A stretch of DNA of 64,000 nucleotides, from NCBI GenBank assembly GCA_049514555.1, contig JBEKUY010000009.1:49413-113412 (forward strand), written 5' to 3'. The DNA comes from JBEKUY01 sp049514555. Lineage in GTDB: Bacteria; Acidobacteriota; Terriglobia; Acidiferrales; UBA7541. Within the stretch, counting starts at the first letter, position 1; each line of letters opens with the position of its first letter. Both the position numbers and the translations under genes were made by a program. The notes beneath the pieces are model-generated. The model saw nothing but the letters and a program-made list of their open reading frames with translations, did not search any database and was not told the origin of the DNA. Shown one piece after another: positions 8,209-17,327 of this stretch.

Positions 8209-9510
8209 CTAAGGGTACACGCGATACAGCATTCTCGGGAAGGGAATCACCTCGCGGACGTGCTCGGCTCCGCAAATCCACGCCACGGTGCGCTCGAGCC
8301 CCAGCCCAAAGCCCGCGTGGGGCACGCTGCCGTACCGCCGCAGGTCCAGGTACCACCGGAAAGCCTCTTCCGGCAGTTTCTGCTCGCGAATTCGCTTCAG
8401 TAGGAGGTCGTAGTCATGCACGCGTTGGCCGCCGCCGATGATTTCCCCGCAACCCTCGGGCGCCAGCATGTCGAATCCCAAGGCCAACTCAGGGCGCTGC
8501 GCGTCCGGCTGCATGTAGAACGCCTTGATTGCCGCGGGGTAGCGGTTCACCATCACCGGCCGATCGTACTGGCTCGAGAGCAGCGTCTCCTCATCTCCGC
8601 CGATGTCATCGCCCCACTTGGTGGCGTTGCCCTTCTTCTGCAAAATCGCTATCGCCTCATCGTAGGTGATGCGCGGGAAGGGCGGCTTGACGCACTCGAG
8701 CTTCGCGGTATCCCGCTTCAGCGTTTCGAGCTCGCGCGGGCGGTCCTTCAGCACTGATTGCACCATGTGGCTCACCAGCCCCTCGCCCAAGGCCATCATG
8801 TCGTTCAAGTCTGCGTAGGCCGCCTCGGGCTCGAGCATCCAGAATTCCGTCAGGTGCCGCCGCGTCTTGGATTTCTCCGCGCGAAAGGTGGGCCCGAACG
8901 TGTAGACCTTCCCCAGAGCCATGGCGGTGGCCTCGACGTACAATTGCCCCGACTGCGTCAGGTAGGCCTTCTCGTCGTCGATGTACTGCACTTGGAAGAG
9001 TGTTGTCGTGCCTTCGCAGGCCGCCGGGGTGAAGATCGGCGCGTCGGTCAGCGTGTACCCCTGTCCATCCATGTACTCGCGCGCGGCTCGAATGGCCTCC
9101 GCCCGGATGCGCAAAATGGCCGCCTGCCGCGGCGAACGCATCCACAGGTGGCGGTGATCCAGCAGGAAATCCACCCCATGCTCTTTGAGCTGGATGGGAT
9201 ACGGAGTGTCTTCAGGCACTTTCTGCACGACCTCGACCGCACTCACGTTGATCTCGTAGCCGCCCGGTGCGCGCTTCTCGGCGCGGATCCGCCCCGTCAC
9301 GATCACGCTCGATTCCTGCGTTAACCCGTGCAGCGCCTCGAACGCCGCGGGCTGTTCTTTTTGTGACGCCACGCCCTGGATCACGCCCGTGCCGTCTCGA
9401 AAAATCGGAAACAGCAGCTTTCCCGACTCGCGCAGGTTATAGAGCCACCCGCGCAGGGTCACGTCCTGCCCGTCGTATTTCCCGGCTTGGTCAATCGTGA
9501 TGACGTTCAT
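8209..9510 (-). CDS. asnS: Asparagine--tRNA ligase
   Basis: 433-residue class IIb aminoacyl-tRNA synthetase. An OB-fold anticodon-binding domain covers about residues 1-110, with GWLYNLRESGKLLFPIFRDG. The catalytic core carries motif 2 (FRAEKSKTRRHLTEFWMLEPE, in two adjoining halves) and motif 3 (GFGLGLERTVAW) near the C-terminus. Absence of the GAD insertion and the short length separate it from bacterial AspS. Its ATG overlaps the stop of the upstream isomerase gene by four bases (ATGA), indicating translational coupling. Confidence 0.93.
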   Translation of the reverse strand: MNVITIDQAGKYDGQDVTLRGWLYNLRESGKLLFPIFRDGTGVIQGVASQKEQPAAFEALHGLTQESSVIVTGRIRAEKRAPGGYEINVSAVEVVQKVPEDTPYPIQLKEHGVDFLLDHRHLWMRSPRQAAILRIRAEAIRAAREYMDGQGYTLTDAPIFTPAACEGTTTLFQVQYIDDEKAYLTQSGQLYVEATAMALGKVYTFGPTFRAEKSKTRRHLTEFWMLEPEAAYADLNDMMALGEGLVSHMVQSVLKDRPRELETLKRDTAKLECVKPPFPRITYDEAIAILQKKGNATKWGDDIGGDEETLLSSQYDRPVMVNRYPAAIKAFYMQPDAQRPELALGFDMLAPEGCGEIIGGGQRVHDYDLLLKRIREQKLPEEAFRWYLDLRRYGSVPHAGFGLGLERTVAWICGAEHVREVIPFPRMLYRVYP

Positions 9511-10385
9511 CCCGCGCGGTTCATCTCCTTTTCCAGTTTATCGAGCGCTTTCCGCGCCGCTTCGAGCAGCTCCGCGGCCGCGGGCGGCTCGGCTGCCGCA
9601 TGCGCAGCCGGTTCCCTCAATTCGAGCACGAGCGGCAACTCCTTCTGCGGCGCCGTGACGAATAGCCGCGCGGCCTCGGCCCAGTCCAACGTGCCCTCGT
9701 AGGGCAGGAGATGCTCGTCTTTTTCCCCGTGGTTGTCGTGCACGTGCGAGGTCACTGACAGCTCCCGCATCGGCTCAAAGCTTCGCGACAGTTTTCCTTC
9801 CGCTGGCCCGTCCGCCAGGTTCGCGTGGCCCACGTCGAAACAGAATTTCAGCCCCGTCAGCCGAGTCTCGTTCACAAAAGTCCGCAGGTGCGCTGGCGTT
9901 CCCATCTCGCTCAACGTGTTTTCGAGCACGATGGTGACGCCGGCGTTCCGCGCGTGGAGCGACAGGTGTTCGAGCGAGCTGAACGCTGCGTCGAGCCTCC
10001 GCGGATCGGGCTCCTCCCGCGACGCGCCTACGTGCTGCACGAAATAACGGAACGGAACGAACTCCGCCACGTCCAGCGCCCGCTTGATTTCGTCCATGGC
10101 ATCGATGCGCCGCACGCGTTCCACCTCGCAGATGGAGAGCGGCGTGCCGCCCTCCCGCGTCGGCCCGCGATCGCGGCTCGCGGGCGAATGCAACGCGTGC
10201 AGGAACAGCTTCTTGTCGGCGAGCGATTGCCCAAGTTCGCGCACCGCTTCCGGCGACGCGTAATCGAAGTGCGCTCGCGAGCAAAACACCTCCACGCCAA
10301 CGAACTTCGCCGCGGCGATCTGCGCCAGCAGCTCCGGCGTCAGTTTTCTTTGCACGAATAAGTAAGTGGAAAGAATGTGCTGCAT
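9507..10385 (-). CDS. Sugar phosphate isomerase/epimerase-like TIM-barrel protein
   Basis: 292-residue protein of the AP endonuclease 2 / xylose isomerase-like barrel family. It shows the family pattern of metal-binding acids and histidines: a Glu in VLENT, FDVGHANL with Asp and His, HVHDNHGEKDEHL and a final VLELREP. Members include sugar-phosphate epimerases, inosose dehydratases and endonuclease IV, and the motifs do not settle the substrate. The ATG at 10385 follows two purine-rich ribosome-binding-type stretches. It is coupled to asnS downstream and starts 18 bases after the ggt stop. Confidence 0.72.
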   Translation of the reverse strand: MQHILSTYLFVQRKLTPELLAQIAAAKFVGVEVFCSRAHFDYASPEAVRELGQSLADKKLFLHALHSPASRDRGPTREGGTPLSICEVERVRRIDAMDEIKRALDVAEFVPFRYFVQHVGASREEPDPRRLDAAFSSLEHLSLHARNAGVTIVLENTLSEMGTPAHLRTFVNETRLTGLKFCFDVGHANLADGPAEGKLSRSFEPMRELSVTSHVHDNHGEKDEHLLPYEGTLDWAEAARLFVTAPQKELPLVLELREPAAHAAAEPPAAAELLEAARKALDKLEKEMNRAG

Positions 10386-10403
10386 CGCGGTCCTCAGTGC
10401 TCC

Positions 10404-12251
10404 TCAGTATCCCTTAGCTGAACCTTGAGTGCGCGGGTCGGCCGCGCCCAGCCGCTCACCCGTGCGCGGATCGATCCCGATGGCGTTCACCAAGCCGACG
10501 TGCCTGATCGGCGCCACTTTGTGTCCCCGGACTTCGAGGTCGCGCACGACGCTTGCTGGAACTCCCGGTTCCACGCGCAGCTCGTCCGGCAGCCACTGAT
10601 GGTGGAAGCGCGGCGCATTGATTGCCGCCTGCGCATCCATCCCCAGCCGCATCCAGTTCAACACCGTCAGCAGCGTTGCGGAAATAATCCTCGGTCCGCC
10701 CCGCGCGCCGGTGACGAAGCTCAGCTTGCCGCCGCGCAGAAGAATCGTCGGCGACATCGCGCTCAGGGGACGCTTCCCCGACGCAATCGCATTGGCTTCT
10801 GATTGCACTAACCCGAACAGTTTATTGGGCACGCCGGGCTGCGCGGTGAAATCATCCATCGAATCATTCAGCAGGAATCCCGAAGAGCAGGTCACGTGCG
10901 AGCCAAAAAGGTCGTTCAACGTTGTGGTCATGGCCACGGCGTTCCCCGCCGCGTCCACCACCGAAACGTGCGTTGTGTGAGGGCCTTCGTTGGGTCCCAC
11001 CATCGCCGGCGGCGCGTCCTTGCTGCCAAGCACCCCCGCGCAAGTGTGCGGCGTTCCGGCGCGCACGAGTTCGCTCGACGATGCGCGGCGCGGATCAATT
11101 TCCCCCGCTCGCTCCGCTGCGTAGCACGGAGCGACCAGCTCCGCGACCGGCACCGGCGCGAAATCCGGGTCGGCCAGATACGCAGCGCGGTCTGCGAATA
11201 CCCGCCGCATCACTTCTGCGGTCATGTGCACGGATTCGGCGTCCTGCCAACCTTTCAATTCCACGGCCTGCAACATGTTCAGCGCTTCGATCATCGCCAC
11301 GCCGCCCGAACTCGGCGGCGGAGCCGCAATCACTTCCCATTCCGCGTCGCTCCTACTGTACTTCGCCCGCAGGGCCTCGCGCAGCTTCGGCTTGTACTCC
11401 GCGAGATCTTCACGTGTCACGAGCCCGCCTATTCCCGCCATTTCTTTCGTCAGATGCCGCGCCGTTTTGCCCCTGTAGAAGTCCGCGCTGCCCTTCCTCG
11501 CGATGCGCCTGAGCGTAGCCGCTAGCTCCGGCTGCCGTAGAGTCTCGCCGGTCCGGTACAGGGCCCCATTCTTCAGGAAAATCCGCCGGCTCAGCGGGAA
11601 GCGTTCGAGACCCGCGCGCTCGTCCTCGAGTTCGCGGGCCAGCTTCTCAGTCACGGGAAAGCCTTCTCTCGCCAGACGAATCGCGGGCGCCATCACTTTG
11701 GCGAGTTTCATCGTTCCGTAGGTTTTCATAGCCAGCTCGAGCCCTGCTACCGATCCCGGCACCGCAACCGACCGGTACCCGATCACCGGCCCTTCTTCGT
11801 CGAACGTGCCGTTTGCGCGCAGATACATGTTGGGCGCAGCTCTTCCTGGCGCACTTTCCCGGTAATCCACGAATCCCACGCGTCCATCCGTCAGCCGCAC
11901 CAGCATGAATCCGCCGCCGCCGATGTTCCCTGCCGCAGGGTCCACCACCGCTAACGCGAACGCGGCTCCCACCGCCGCGTCCACGGCGTTGCCGCCTTGT
12001 TTCAAAATGTCCACGCCCACGCGCGTGGCCAGTTCCTCATCCGTAACCACCATGGCATTCGTCCCGCGCACGGCCTTCTCCGGCCAACCCCGCTGTTCCG
12101 CCGGCCTGCTTTCCTTCTCCGGTGTAGGGGGACCGCTGGACCTCGCCGGAGTTCCGAAACCGGGCTCACGAGAAGGGAAAGCAAACGCCGAGGCCAGTGT
12201 CCCTGCGCCGATGCACAGCCCCGCCAGTAACGCCTTTCTCCTCGCGCGCAT
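10404..12251 (-). CDS. ggt: Gamma-glutamyltranspeptidase / glutathione hydrolase
   Basis: 615-residue exported N-terminal nucleophile hydrolase that splits gamma-glutamyl bonds (glutathione and related peptides) in the periplasm. A signal peptide is visible (RARRK then a hydrophobic stretch ending ASAFA). NIGGGGFMLVRL is the conserved early block. The autoprocessing site and nucleophile Thr lie in GPHTTHVSVVD (about residue 428), dividing the precursor into large and small subunits. The downstream GSHVTCSSGFLLNDSMDDF and GKRPLSAMSPTI motifs are typical. The insert of about 50 residues before the processing site is longer than in E. coli. Confidence 0.93.
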   Translation of the reverse strand: MRARRKALLAGLCIGAGTLASAFAFPSREPGFGTPARSSGPPTPEKESRPAEQRGWPEKAVRGTNAMVVTDEELATRVGVDILKQGGNAVDAAVGAAFALAVVDPAAGNIGGGGFMLVRLTDGRVGFVDYRESAPGRAAPNMYLRANGTFDEEGPVIGYRSVAVPGSVAGLELAMKTYGTMKLAKVMAPAIRLAREGFPVTEKLARELEDERAGLERFPLSRRIFLKNGALYRTGETLRQPELAATLRRIARKGSADFYRGKTARHLTKEMAGIGGLVTREDLAEYKPKLREALRAKYSRSDAEWEVIAAPPPSSGGVAMIEALNMLQAVELKGWQDAESVHMTAEVMRRVFADRAAYLADPDFAPVPVAELVAPCYAAERAGEIDPRRASSSELVRAGTPHTCAGVLGSKDAPPAMVGPNEGPHTTHVSVVDAAGNAVAMTTTLNDLFGSHVTCSSGFLLNDSMDDFTAQPGVPNKLFGLVQSEANAIASGKRPLSAMSPTILLRGGKLSFVTGARGGPRIISATLLTVLNWMRLGMDAQAAINAPRFHHQWLPDELRVEPGVPASVVRDLEVRGHKVAPIRHVGLVNAIGIDPRTGERLGAADPRTQGSAKGY

Positions 12252-12263
12252 GGAAGAGATTTG

Positions 12264-12292
12264 ACTTTATGCAAATCACCGCGTGATGGCAA
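12264..12292 (-). promoter_or_regulatory. Candidate sigma-70 promoter of ggt
   Basis: On the minus strand TTGCCA and TAAAGT are separated by exactly 17 bases. The predicted transcript start would be only a few bases before the ggt ATG at 12251, and no Shine-Dalgarno is visible there. If real, the mRNA is leaderless or nearly so. Confidence 0.35.
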
Positions 12293-12349
12293 GCGCGGGA
12301 AGACTGACGCTCCCCCACATTGCCGACGATTTCCTCGGTGAAACCAGTT

Positions 12350-13213
12350 CTAGTCTTCGGGGAGAAACTCGATGCTGGCAGGTGCAGGCAGGAGCCCCGC
12401 CTTTGTGCCCCGTTCGATCAGTTCCTGGACCGCCTGCCGCCCTCGCTGGCCGTAGCCCAGGGTCCAGTGATTCACGTACATCCCCACGAACTTATCGGCC
12501 ACATCGCTCTGCATATCCCTCGCGAATTGCAACGAGTAGTTGAGCGCCTCTTCGCGGTGCTCGAGCGCGTATTCCACGCTCTGCCGGATGGCCCTGGCCA
12601 CGCGCCGTCCCGTCTCCGGCCCGAGCGCACGCCGCACGCCGTTTCCGCCAAGCGGCAGCGGCAGGCCCGTCTGTTCGTGCCACCATTGGCCCAGGTCCAC
12701 CACGCGGTGCAGCCCCAGCTTCGGGAAGAGCAACTGGCCTTCGTGAATTAGCAGACCCGCTTCAACCGCTTCGCTCCGGACCGCGTCCAGGATCTTGTCG
12801 AACGGCATCACCACCGGCTCAATCCCCGGCTCGCAAAGCCGCAATGCCAGGTAGGCCGTCGTCCTCAGCCCCGGCACCGCTACTCGCCGCCCCCCCAGAT
12901 CACCCTGCTTCATCGGTTGCGCGGCCACTACGATCGGGCCGTAGCCTTCGCCGAAGCTCGCACCGCAATCGAGCAGGACGTACTTCTCCCGCAGGTAGGG
13001 ATACGCCGCGAAGCTGAGCGCAGTCACGTCGTACACTTCGTTGAGCGCCGCTTGGTTCAGCGTCTCGATATCTGCAAGGACGTGGCTGAACTGCAGTCCG
13101 TGGATCGACAACTTGTGCGTCGCCAGTGCGTAGAACATGAACGCGTCGTCGGAATCCGGCGAGTGCGCCACCTTGATCTCGAGTGCCTCCGATGTGGCCT
13201 GCTTGGCTGGCAT
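12350..13213 (-). CDS. mqnD: 1,4-dihydroxy-6-naphthoate synthase (futalosine menaquinone pathway)
   Basis: 287-residue protein of the MqnA/MqnD periplasmic-binding-like fold. MqnD converts cyclic dehypoxanthinyl futalosine to 1,4-dihydroxy-6-naphthoate. The N-terminal SPDSDDAFMFYAL matches the MqnD signature block. LSFAAYPYL, the small-residue run AVPGLRTTAYLAL and the C-terminal LPLGGNGVRRALG also fit MqnD more than MqnA. I prefer the ATG at 13213, preceded by GAGGGGAG at a long spacing, over an in-frame GTG at 13240. No other mqn genes are in the window, which is common because the pathway is often scattered. It implies menaquinone as the respiratory quinone. Confidence 0.78.
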   Translation of the reverse strand: MPAKQATSEALEIKVAHSPDSDDAFMFYALATHKLSIHGLQFSHVLADIETLNQAALNEVYDVTALSFAAYPYLREKYVLLDCGASFGEGYGPIVVAAQPMKQGDLGGRRVAVPGLRTTAYLALRLCEPGIEPVVMPFDKILDAVRSEAVEAGLLIHEGQLLFPKLGLHRVVDLGQWWHEQTGLPLPLGGNGVRRALGPETGRRVARAIRQSVEYALEHREEALNYSLQFARDMQSDVADKFVGMYVNHWTLGYGQRGRQAVQELIERGTKAGLLPAPASIEFLPED

Positions 13214-13644
13214 AGCGGAAAGAGACTCCCCTCGTTTCACCGGCCAGCCTCGGCAGAAGCCCTGCAGGGAATCGCGACTTGGGGATCCCGTCAGGAGCGA
13301 GAAGACGCTCGCACGGCAGCGCCGGGGAAGGACTCCTGCACCACCTGGGGACTTTCGTGGGCAGGGGCCGGGTTTTTTCAGCGCGAAGAATCTAGCATAC
13401 TCCGCCGGCTTCTACAATTCCGGCCGGCGTCCTTCCGAGACTGTCCTGATTCGAACGGACTCAGTCGCGATGCTGAATGCTTTGCATCACCACCGACGTC
13501 GCCGCTGCTCCCGCTGGCCGCAGCGTGCAACACGGCAGCACGCTCGAAAAAGGGGACAATCGGCGCACTTCGTGTTATGTATGCAGCCGCAATCACCGAA
13601 GGCCTCGCGGGGAGTCACTTCGTGCCTTGACTGAGTGATCTGGA
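13214..13644. other. Intergenic region between divergent mqnD and a methyltransferase gene
   Basis: About 430 bases with no convincing gene on either strand. Short ORFs here lack ribosome-binding sites and recognisable motifs. Divergent promoters must lie here but I could not pick a clear -35/-10 pair. A tRNA-like TTCGAAT string near 13450 does not form a T-arm stem. Confidence 0.5.
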
Positions 13645-14316
13645 ATGATCTTCAAGAACCGGCTCGCCCAAGCTATGTATGACGCGACGTGGGGCCGCTT
13701 CGCTTTTGCAGGGGCCTACGACCGATTTCTGCGCCGCGCGGAAAGAGAAGGCCTTTCTGCGCAGCGCCGCCAACTTCTCTCCTTCGCGAAGGGACGCACC
13801 CTGGAAATTGGCAGCGGGACCGGCCTCAATCTCCCTCATTACCCCGCGGCGGTGAGCCGATTGATACTCACCGAGGGCTACTGCCACATGCTCCCGATCC
13901 TGCGCAGAAAAGTGGCGGCATCCGAACGCCGGGTCTTCGTGGTCGAGACGCCCGCAGAGGATTTACCCTTTCCTGGTGCGAGCTTCGACACCGTCGTCGC
14001 GACGATGGTCTTGTGCACCGCAATGGACCCAGCGCGTGTTCTTCGAGAAGTCGCGCGAGTCCTGCGGCCGGGCGGGCAATATCTTTTTCTCGAGCATATT
14101 CGTCACCCGGACCCGAAAATCGCGCGGCGCCAGGACCGATGGCAGCGAGTCTGGTACCTGTTCGGCAACGGATGTCACTGCAACCGGGACACGGAGGCTG
14201 CACTCTTGGATTCGCCCTTCCTGATCGAAGAGCTGCGTCACGGGCGAATCCCCGGTGTTTGGTCGATCGTCGAGCCCATGATTGCCGGCCGCGCCCGCCG
14301 GTTTGCGGCACGCTAA
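13645..14316 (+). CDS. Class I SAM-dependent methyltransferase (UbiE/METTL7-like)
   Basis: 223-residue Rossmann-fold methyltransferase. Motif I is LEIGSGTGLNLPHYP (about residues 53-67), motif II DLPFPGASFDTVVATMVLC, and motif III VLRPGGQYLFLEHI. The pattern, including the acidic loop and the EHIRHPDP segment, resembles phosphatidylethanolamine N-methyltransferase-like and METTL7-like proteins that act on lipids or small thiols. The hydrophobic first 25 residues (AMYDATWGRFAFAGAYD) fit membrane association. The substrate is unknown and it stands alone on its strand. Confidence 0.75.
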   Translation: MIFKNRLAQAMYDATWGRFAFAGAYDRFLRRAEREGLSAQRRQLLSFAKGRTLEIGSGTGLNLPHYPAAVSRLILTEGYCHMLPILRRKVAASERRVFVVETPAEDLPFPGASFDTVVATMVLCTAMDPARVLREVARVLRPGGQYLFLEHIRHPDPKIARRQDRWQRVWYLFGNGCHCNRDTEAALLDSPFLIEELRHGRIPGVWSIVEPMIAGRARRFAAR

Positions 14317-14926
14317 GGAACCTGCTACGCGATCGCGCTGTGCGAGTCTCTTCGCCCTCGCGATTCTGTTTCCCGTCCTGCTGGATCACACTCGAAGAAC
14401 TCAGCCGGCCGCAGGCGCACAGCTAAGCTTCGCCGTCCATCTGTCCTTCTTCTGTTCCCCTGCCCGCGAGGGCCATTCGACATGAAACTTGGGACAGGCA
14501 CCGGGCCTGTCCTTGAATTGCACCTTCCACCAATTGACGGTGCTCGAGCAATGCTCTACCTTTTGCATCGTGAACCACACATCTGGGCTGTCCGGTTGAA
14601 GCTCGGCGTGCGGAAAGCAGAAACAGACGTGAACGCTACGGGGAGCGTACACCTGGTCGTCAAGCTCTGATACGGTCCTGATTTCGTTTTGCCGCAGGCT
14701 CACAATTCCCAGCCGACCTGCGACACACGACACGATCCACACCGAGCCCCCTCTCTGCTCGGCGTGAAATCGTTTCGGTTCCGCGTTCACGTTCGCTCGA
14801 CAACGTATTGCAGTCACATGTGGAATGAGGCACTCGTGTGTCTGCACGAGTGGCCTCCGGCGCGGAATCGGAATGCCAGGCTCCCGCTCGTTCCGGGACG
14901 CAAGACGAATTTTTAGGGAGGGCCAG
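14317..14926. other. Long intergenic region with one doubtful ORF
   Basis: Roughly 610 bases between two plus-strand genes. The only substantial reading frame is a 148-codon minus ORF, listed separately. I see no tRNA, repeat or clear promoter. A Shine-Dalgarno sequence (GGGAGGG) near 14916 belongs to the secreted protein that follows. Confidence 0.5.
14401..14847 (-). CDS. Doubtful hypothetical protein
   Basis: 148-codon ORF filling much of the gap between a methyltransferase and a secreted protein. It is unusually rich in Cys and Trp, with no recognised motif, no signal peptide and no ribosome-binding site. Length alone argues weakly for coding in GC-rich DNA, so it may be a chance frame. 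Confidence 0.25.
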   Translation of the reverse strand: MQTHECLIPHVTAIRCRANVNAEPKRFHAEQRGGSVWIVSCVAGRLGIVSLRQNEIRTVSELDDQVYAPRSVHVCFCFPHAELQPDSPDVWFTMQKVEHCSSTVNWWKVQFKDRPGACPKFHVEWPSRAGEQKKDRWTAKLSCAPAAG

Positions 14927-15967
14927 ATGAAATCAATGTTGGTTCGTATCGGGCTCGTGACAGCGTTGGCGTTTTTGGTGCCGCCGGCTCGAGCAGCGGT
15001 GACTTTTGTTCAAGAAGCCGATCAAGCAGCCCGTTCGGTGACCACCGTCAAGCAGAGTCTTCGCGCCAGCACGACGGCGGGGAATCTGCTTGTCGTTGGC
15101 ATCCTCTATGACACCACTGTGGCCGTCAGCAGCGTCGTGGATAGCCAGGGGAACAGCTATGCCGCCGTTTCCAATCCGGCGCTCGGTTCCGCCGTCAGCG
15201 GGGACGCCGGAGTTTTCTATGCCCGGAATATTCACGGCGGCGCGGACACGGTCACGGTGACACTGTCCAAGGCCGCATTGTTCGCAGACGTTTACGTCCT
15301 CGAGTACTCCGGAGCAGATACGACGAACCCGCTCGATGCTGCCACTGGCGCCGGGGGAACTGGAAAAACGGGAAGCAGCGGGGCTGTGACAACTACATCT
15401 CCCAACGATTTGGTTTTCGGCATGTGCGCGGATGGCGGGGGAGTTCCTTCGCCGGGAACCGGCTTTACCCTCCGTAGTATGGGTGATGACAACATTATCG
15501 AAGACACGCAGACGACGGCAGCTGGTTCGTACACGGTGACCGCCGACCTGGGCGGTTCTTACGAGTGGGTCTGCCAGTCGGCGGCGTTTCGACCCGCCGG
15601 AGCTCCCACTTCAGCCTCAACAACGGAAAGCGTTGCCCTCTCCGCCAGTTTCAAGTGGGACAATGGCGCGGCGATTCAAGGCACCGTCAGCCTGTTTCAG
15701 CAGACCGCATCGGGTAGCGTGAATGTTGGCCAGTGGCCGATCAGCAGGCAGGGGAGCGTCTCGGCGACTCTCACCCTGCAGGTTTGGGGAATCTATCGTT
15801 TTGAGCTACACGACACTTCCGGGAATCTGGTCAGGAGCGGCGTCATCATGGCCTTCCCGACCCTGCAATCAGGGAGTGTTCAGGTGGTTCTGGTGTCGTC
15901 CACAAATCAGGTTAAGTCCACGAAGTTCACTGTGGTCATGGGGGACCTGATTACCACCGGACCGTAA
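14927..15967 (+). CDS. Secreted beta-rich protein of unknown function
   Basis: 346-residue protein with a clear signal peptide (KSMLVR, hydrophobic core, cleavage after ARA near residue 24). The mature part is rich in Thr, Gly, Ser and Val with few charges, as in extracellular beta-sandwich proteins. Residues about 25-225 contain short Ser/Thr-rich strands and the LEYSGADTTNPLD segment seen in several acidobacterial surface proteins. The last 110 residues look like a separate beta domain. The ATG at 14927 is chosen because GGGAGGG precedes it by six bases and the signal peptide begins there. It probably acts outside the cell; no enzyme motif is seen. Confidence 0.7.
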   Translation: MKSMLVRIGLVTALAFLVPPARAAVTFVQEADQAARSVTTVKQSLRASTTAGNLLVVGILYDTTVAVSSVVDSQGNSYAAVSNPALGSAVSGDAGVFYARNIHGGADTVTVTLSKAALFADVYVLEYSGADTTNPLDAATGAGGTGKTGSSGAVTTTSPNDLVFGMCADGGGVPSPGTGFTLRSMGDDNIIEDTQTTAAGSYTVTADLGGSYEWVCQSAAFRPAGAPTSASTTESVALSASFKWDNGAAIQGTVSLFQQTASGSVNVGQWPISRQGSVSATLTLQVWGIYRFELHDTSGNLVRSGVIMAFPTLQSGSVQVVLVSSTNQVKSTKFTVVMGDLITTGP

Positions 15968-16140
15968 CCTTTCCTCGCGCGTGGCATACCGGTGCGGCGG
16001 CACGCTTTTCTCTGCGTGGCGCCGCGCTGCGTTTCTAAAGGCAATTTCCATCTGCGCAAGTGCGCACCGAGAGTCGTTGGCCGCACCTTTCTCGCCTGCG
16101 CTGGGATCGCCAGGCCGCCTGAGCCCCGCCACGAACCGCG

Positions 16141-17232
16141 CTACAGCGACGATACCATCCGGGCAATCGCATCGCCGAAATCCGCGGATCCGTCCAGATA
16201 AGGCTGCCAGTATTTCTGGATCACTCGCAGGTAATTCGACCAGCGGTGCGTGTATAGTCCCTCGCGCATCGCGTACGGCGTGTAGGCTCCGGAGCCTGTC
16301 TCACCGCCTTCATTCAGCACGTCCTTCACGACCTCGCCCGTCGTGTAGAAGACAACCGCATGCCACAGATCGCGCGGGATCGGTTTGCCCCGGATGCGGC
16401 ACTCTCGCACGATGGCCGTCTGGATCGGCTCGGCCAGACCGTGCGAGGCTTCGTGAAACAATAGTTCCAGAGCGGCCTGGCCTTGATTCCGCGGATCCAG
16501 GCTGGCAATCGTCACCCGCAACGGATCGAGCGTCGTGTAGGCACCCGCCCAGTCGGCGTAGGCCGTCACGTCCACGCGCACTTTACCCGCCGGCCATTTC
16601 GCTTGGTAGACTCGAGCGAGCTCTTCCGCCAAATCCTTGCCCCACTGCCGCACCAGCGGTGCCACCTGCTCGGTCCATTGGCGGTTTGCGCGGTCGTGCT
16701 CGCTCCACCAATGGGCGCGATACACCGGCGCAGCCGATTCCAGGATCTGCGCCACCTCCTTTGGTAACGCCATGGCACAGCGCGGCCCGCTGCGCCCGGA
16801 AATTTCCGCGCAATTCTCCGCATCCCCGAGCTCGTTCTTTAAGTTGATGAGGTCAACGTTGATCGCTGGGTCCAGGTCCGCGTAATTCACCGCGTAGTAG
16901 TCCACCGCAACGTTCCATTCGCGTTGCTCCACTACGGCTAACTTTGCGCCCGCGAAGGGGTCAGTCGCCTTTGAGGAATCCTTCCGGTCACGCGCCAGCT
17001 TGTAGAGGAAATGATGCAGATTGGTCCAGAACCCGCTGTGAAACTCAAACACCGGTGGCGACACCGGCTCCTGCATGGCCGGTTTGTCAGCCCACGAACG
17101 GGCGGCCGCCGCAGCAGGCAAGAACGCCTCATGAGCCTGAGCCGTGGCCGCTCCGCCGCGCACGAGTATGGAAGAATAGAGGAGCAGCATCGCGAACAGA
17201 GCAGGCTGCAGGCGTGGCCGGGGAGAATTCAT
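16141..17232 (-). CDS. Secreted putative zinc metallopeptidase-like protein
   Basis: 363-residue exported protein. A signal peptide covers about residues 1-32 (Arg-rich start, LFAMLLLYSSILV core, AQA cleavage). The notable motif is LLFHEASHGLAE (about residue 265), an HExxH zinc site of the gluzincin type. A C-terminal acidic residue could serve as third ligand but I cannot place it. The family is unnamed to me. The ATG at 17232 starts the signal peptide cleanly; an in-frame extension to 17295 would bury it. It lies 95 bases downstream of the PilZ gene on the same strand. Confidence 0.6.
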   Translation of the reverse strand: MNSPRPRLQPALFAMLLLYSSILVRGGAATAQAHEAFLPAAAAARSWADKPAMQEPVSPPVFEFHSGFWTNLHHFLYKLARDRKDSSKATDPFAGAKLAVVEQREWNVAVDYYAVNYADLDPAINVDLINLKNELGDAENCAEISGRSGPRCAMALPKEVAQILESAAPVYRAHWWSEHDRANRQWTEQVAPLVRQWGKDLAEELARVYQAKWPAGKVRVDVTAYADWAGAYTTLDPLRVTIASLDPRNQGQAALELLFHEASHGLAEPIQTAIVRECRIRGKPIPRDLWHAVVFYTTGEVVKDVLNEGGETGSGAYTPYAMREGLYTHRWSNYLRVIQKYWQPYLDGSADFGDAIARMVSSL

Positions 17233-17327
17233 TGTCCGTGATGGTACCGCCTCCCCCGCCGGCCCGCAAACCCGCTCCCGAGAGGTGGCGTTCACTTGAT
17301 TTCAAAGTGATGGGCAACAGCGCACGA

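Noticed and set aside
13440..13480. tRNA-like TTCGAAT string
   Set aside because: Flanking bases do not form the five-pair T stem, and no anticodon arm or acceptor stem is present.
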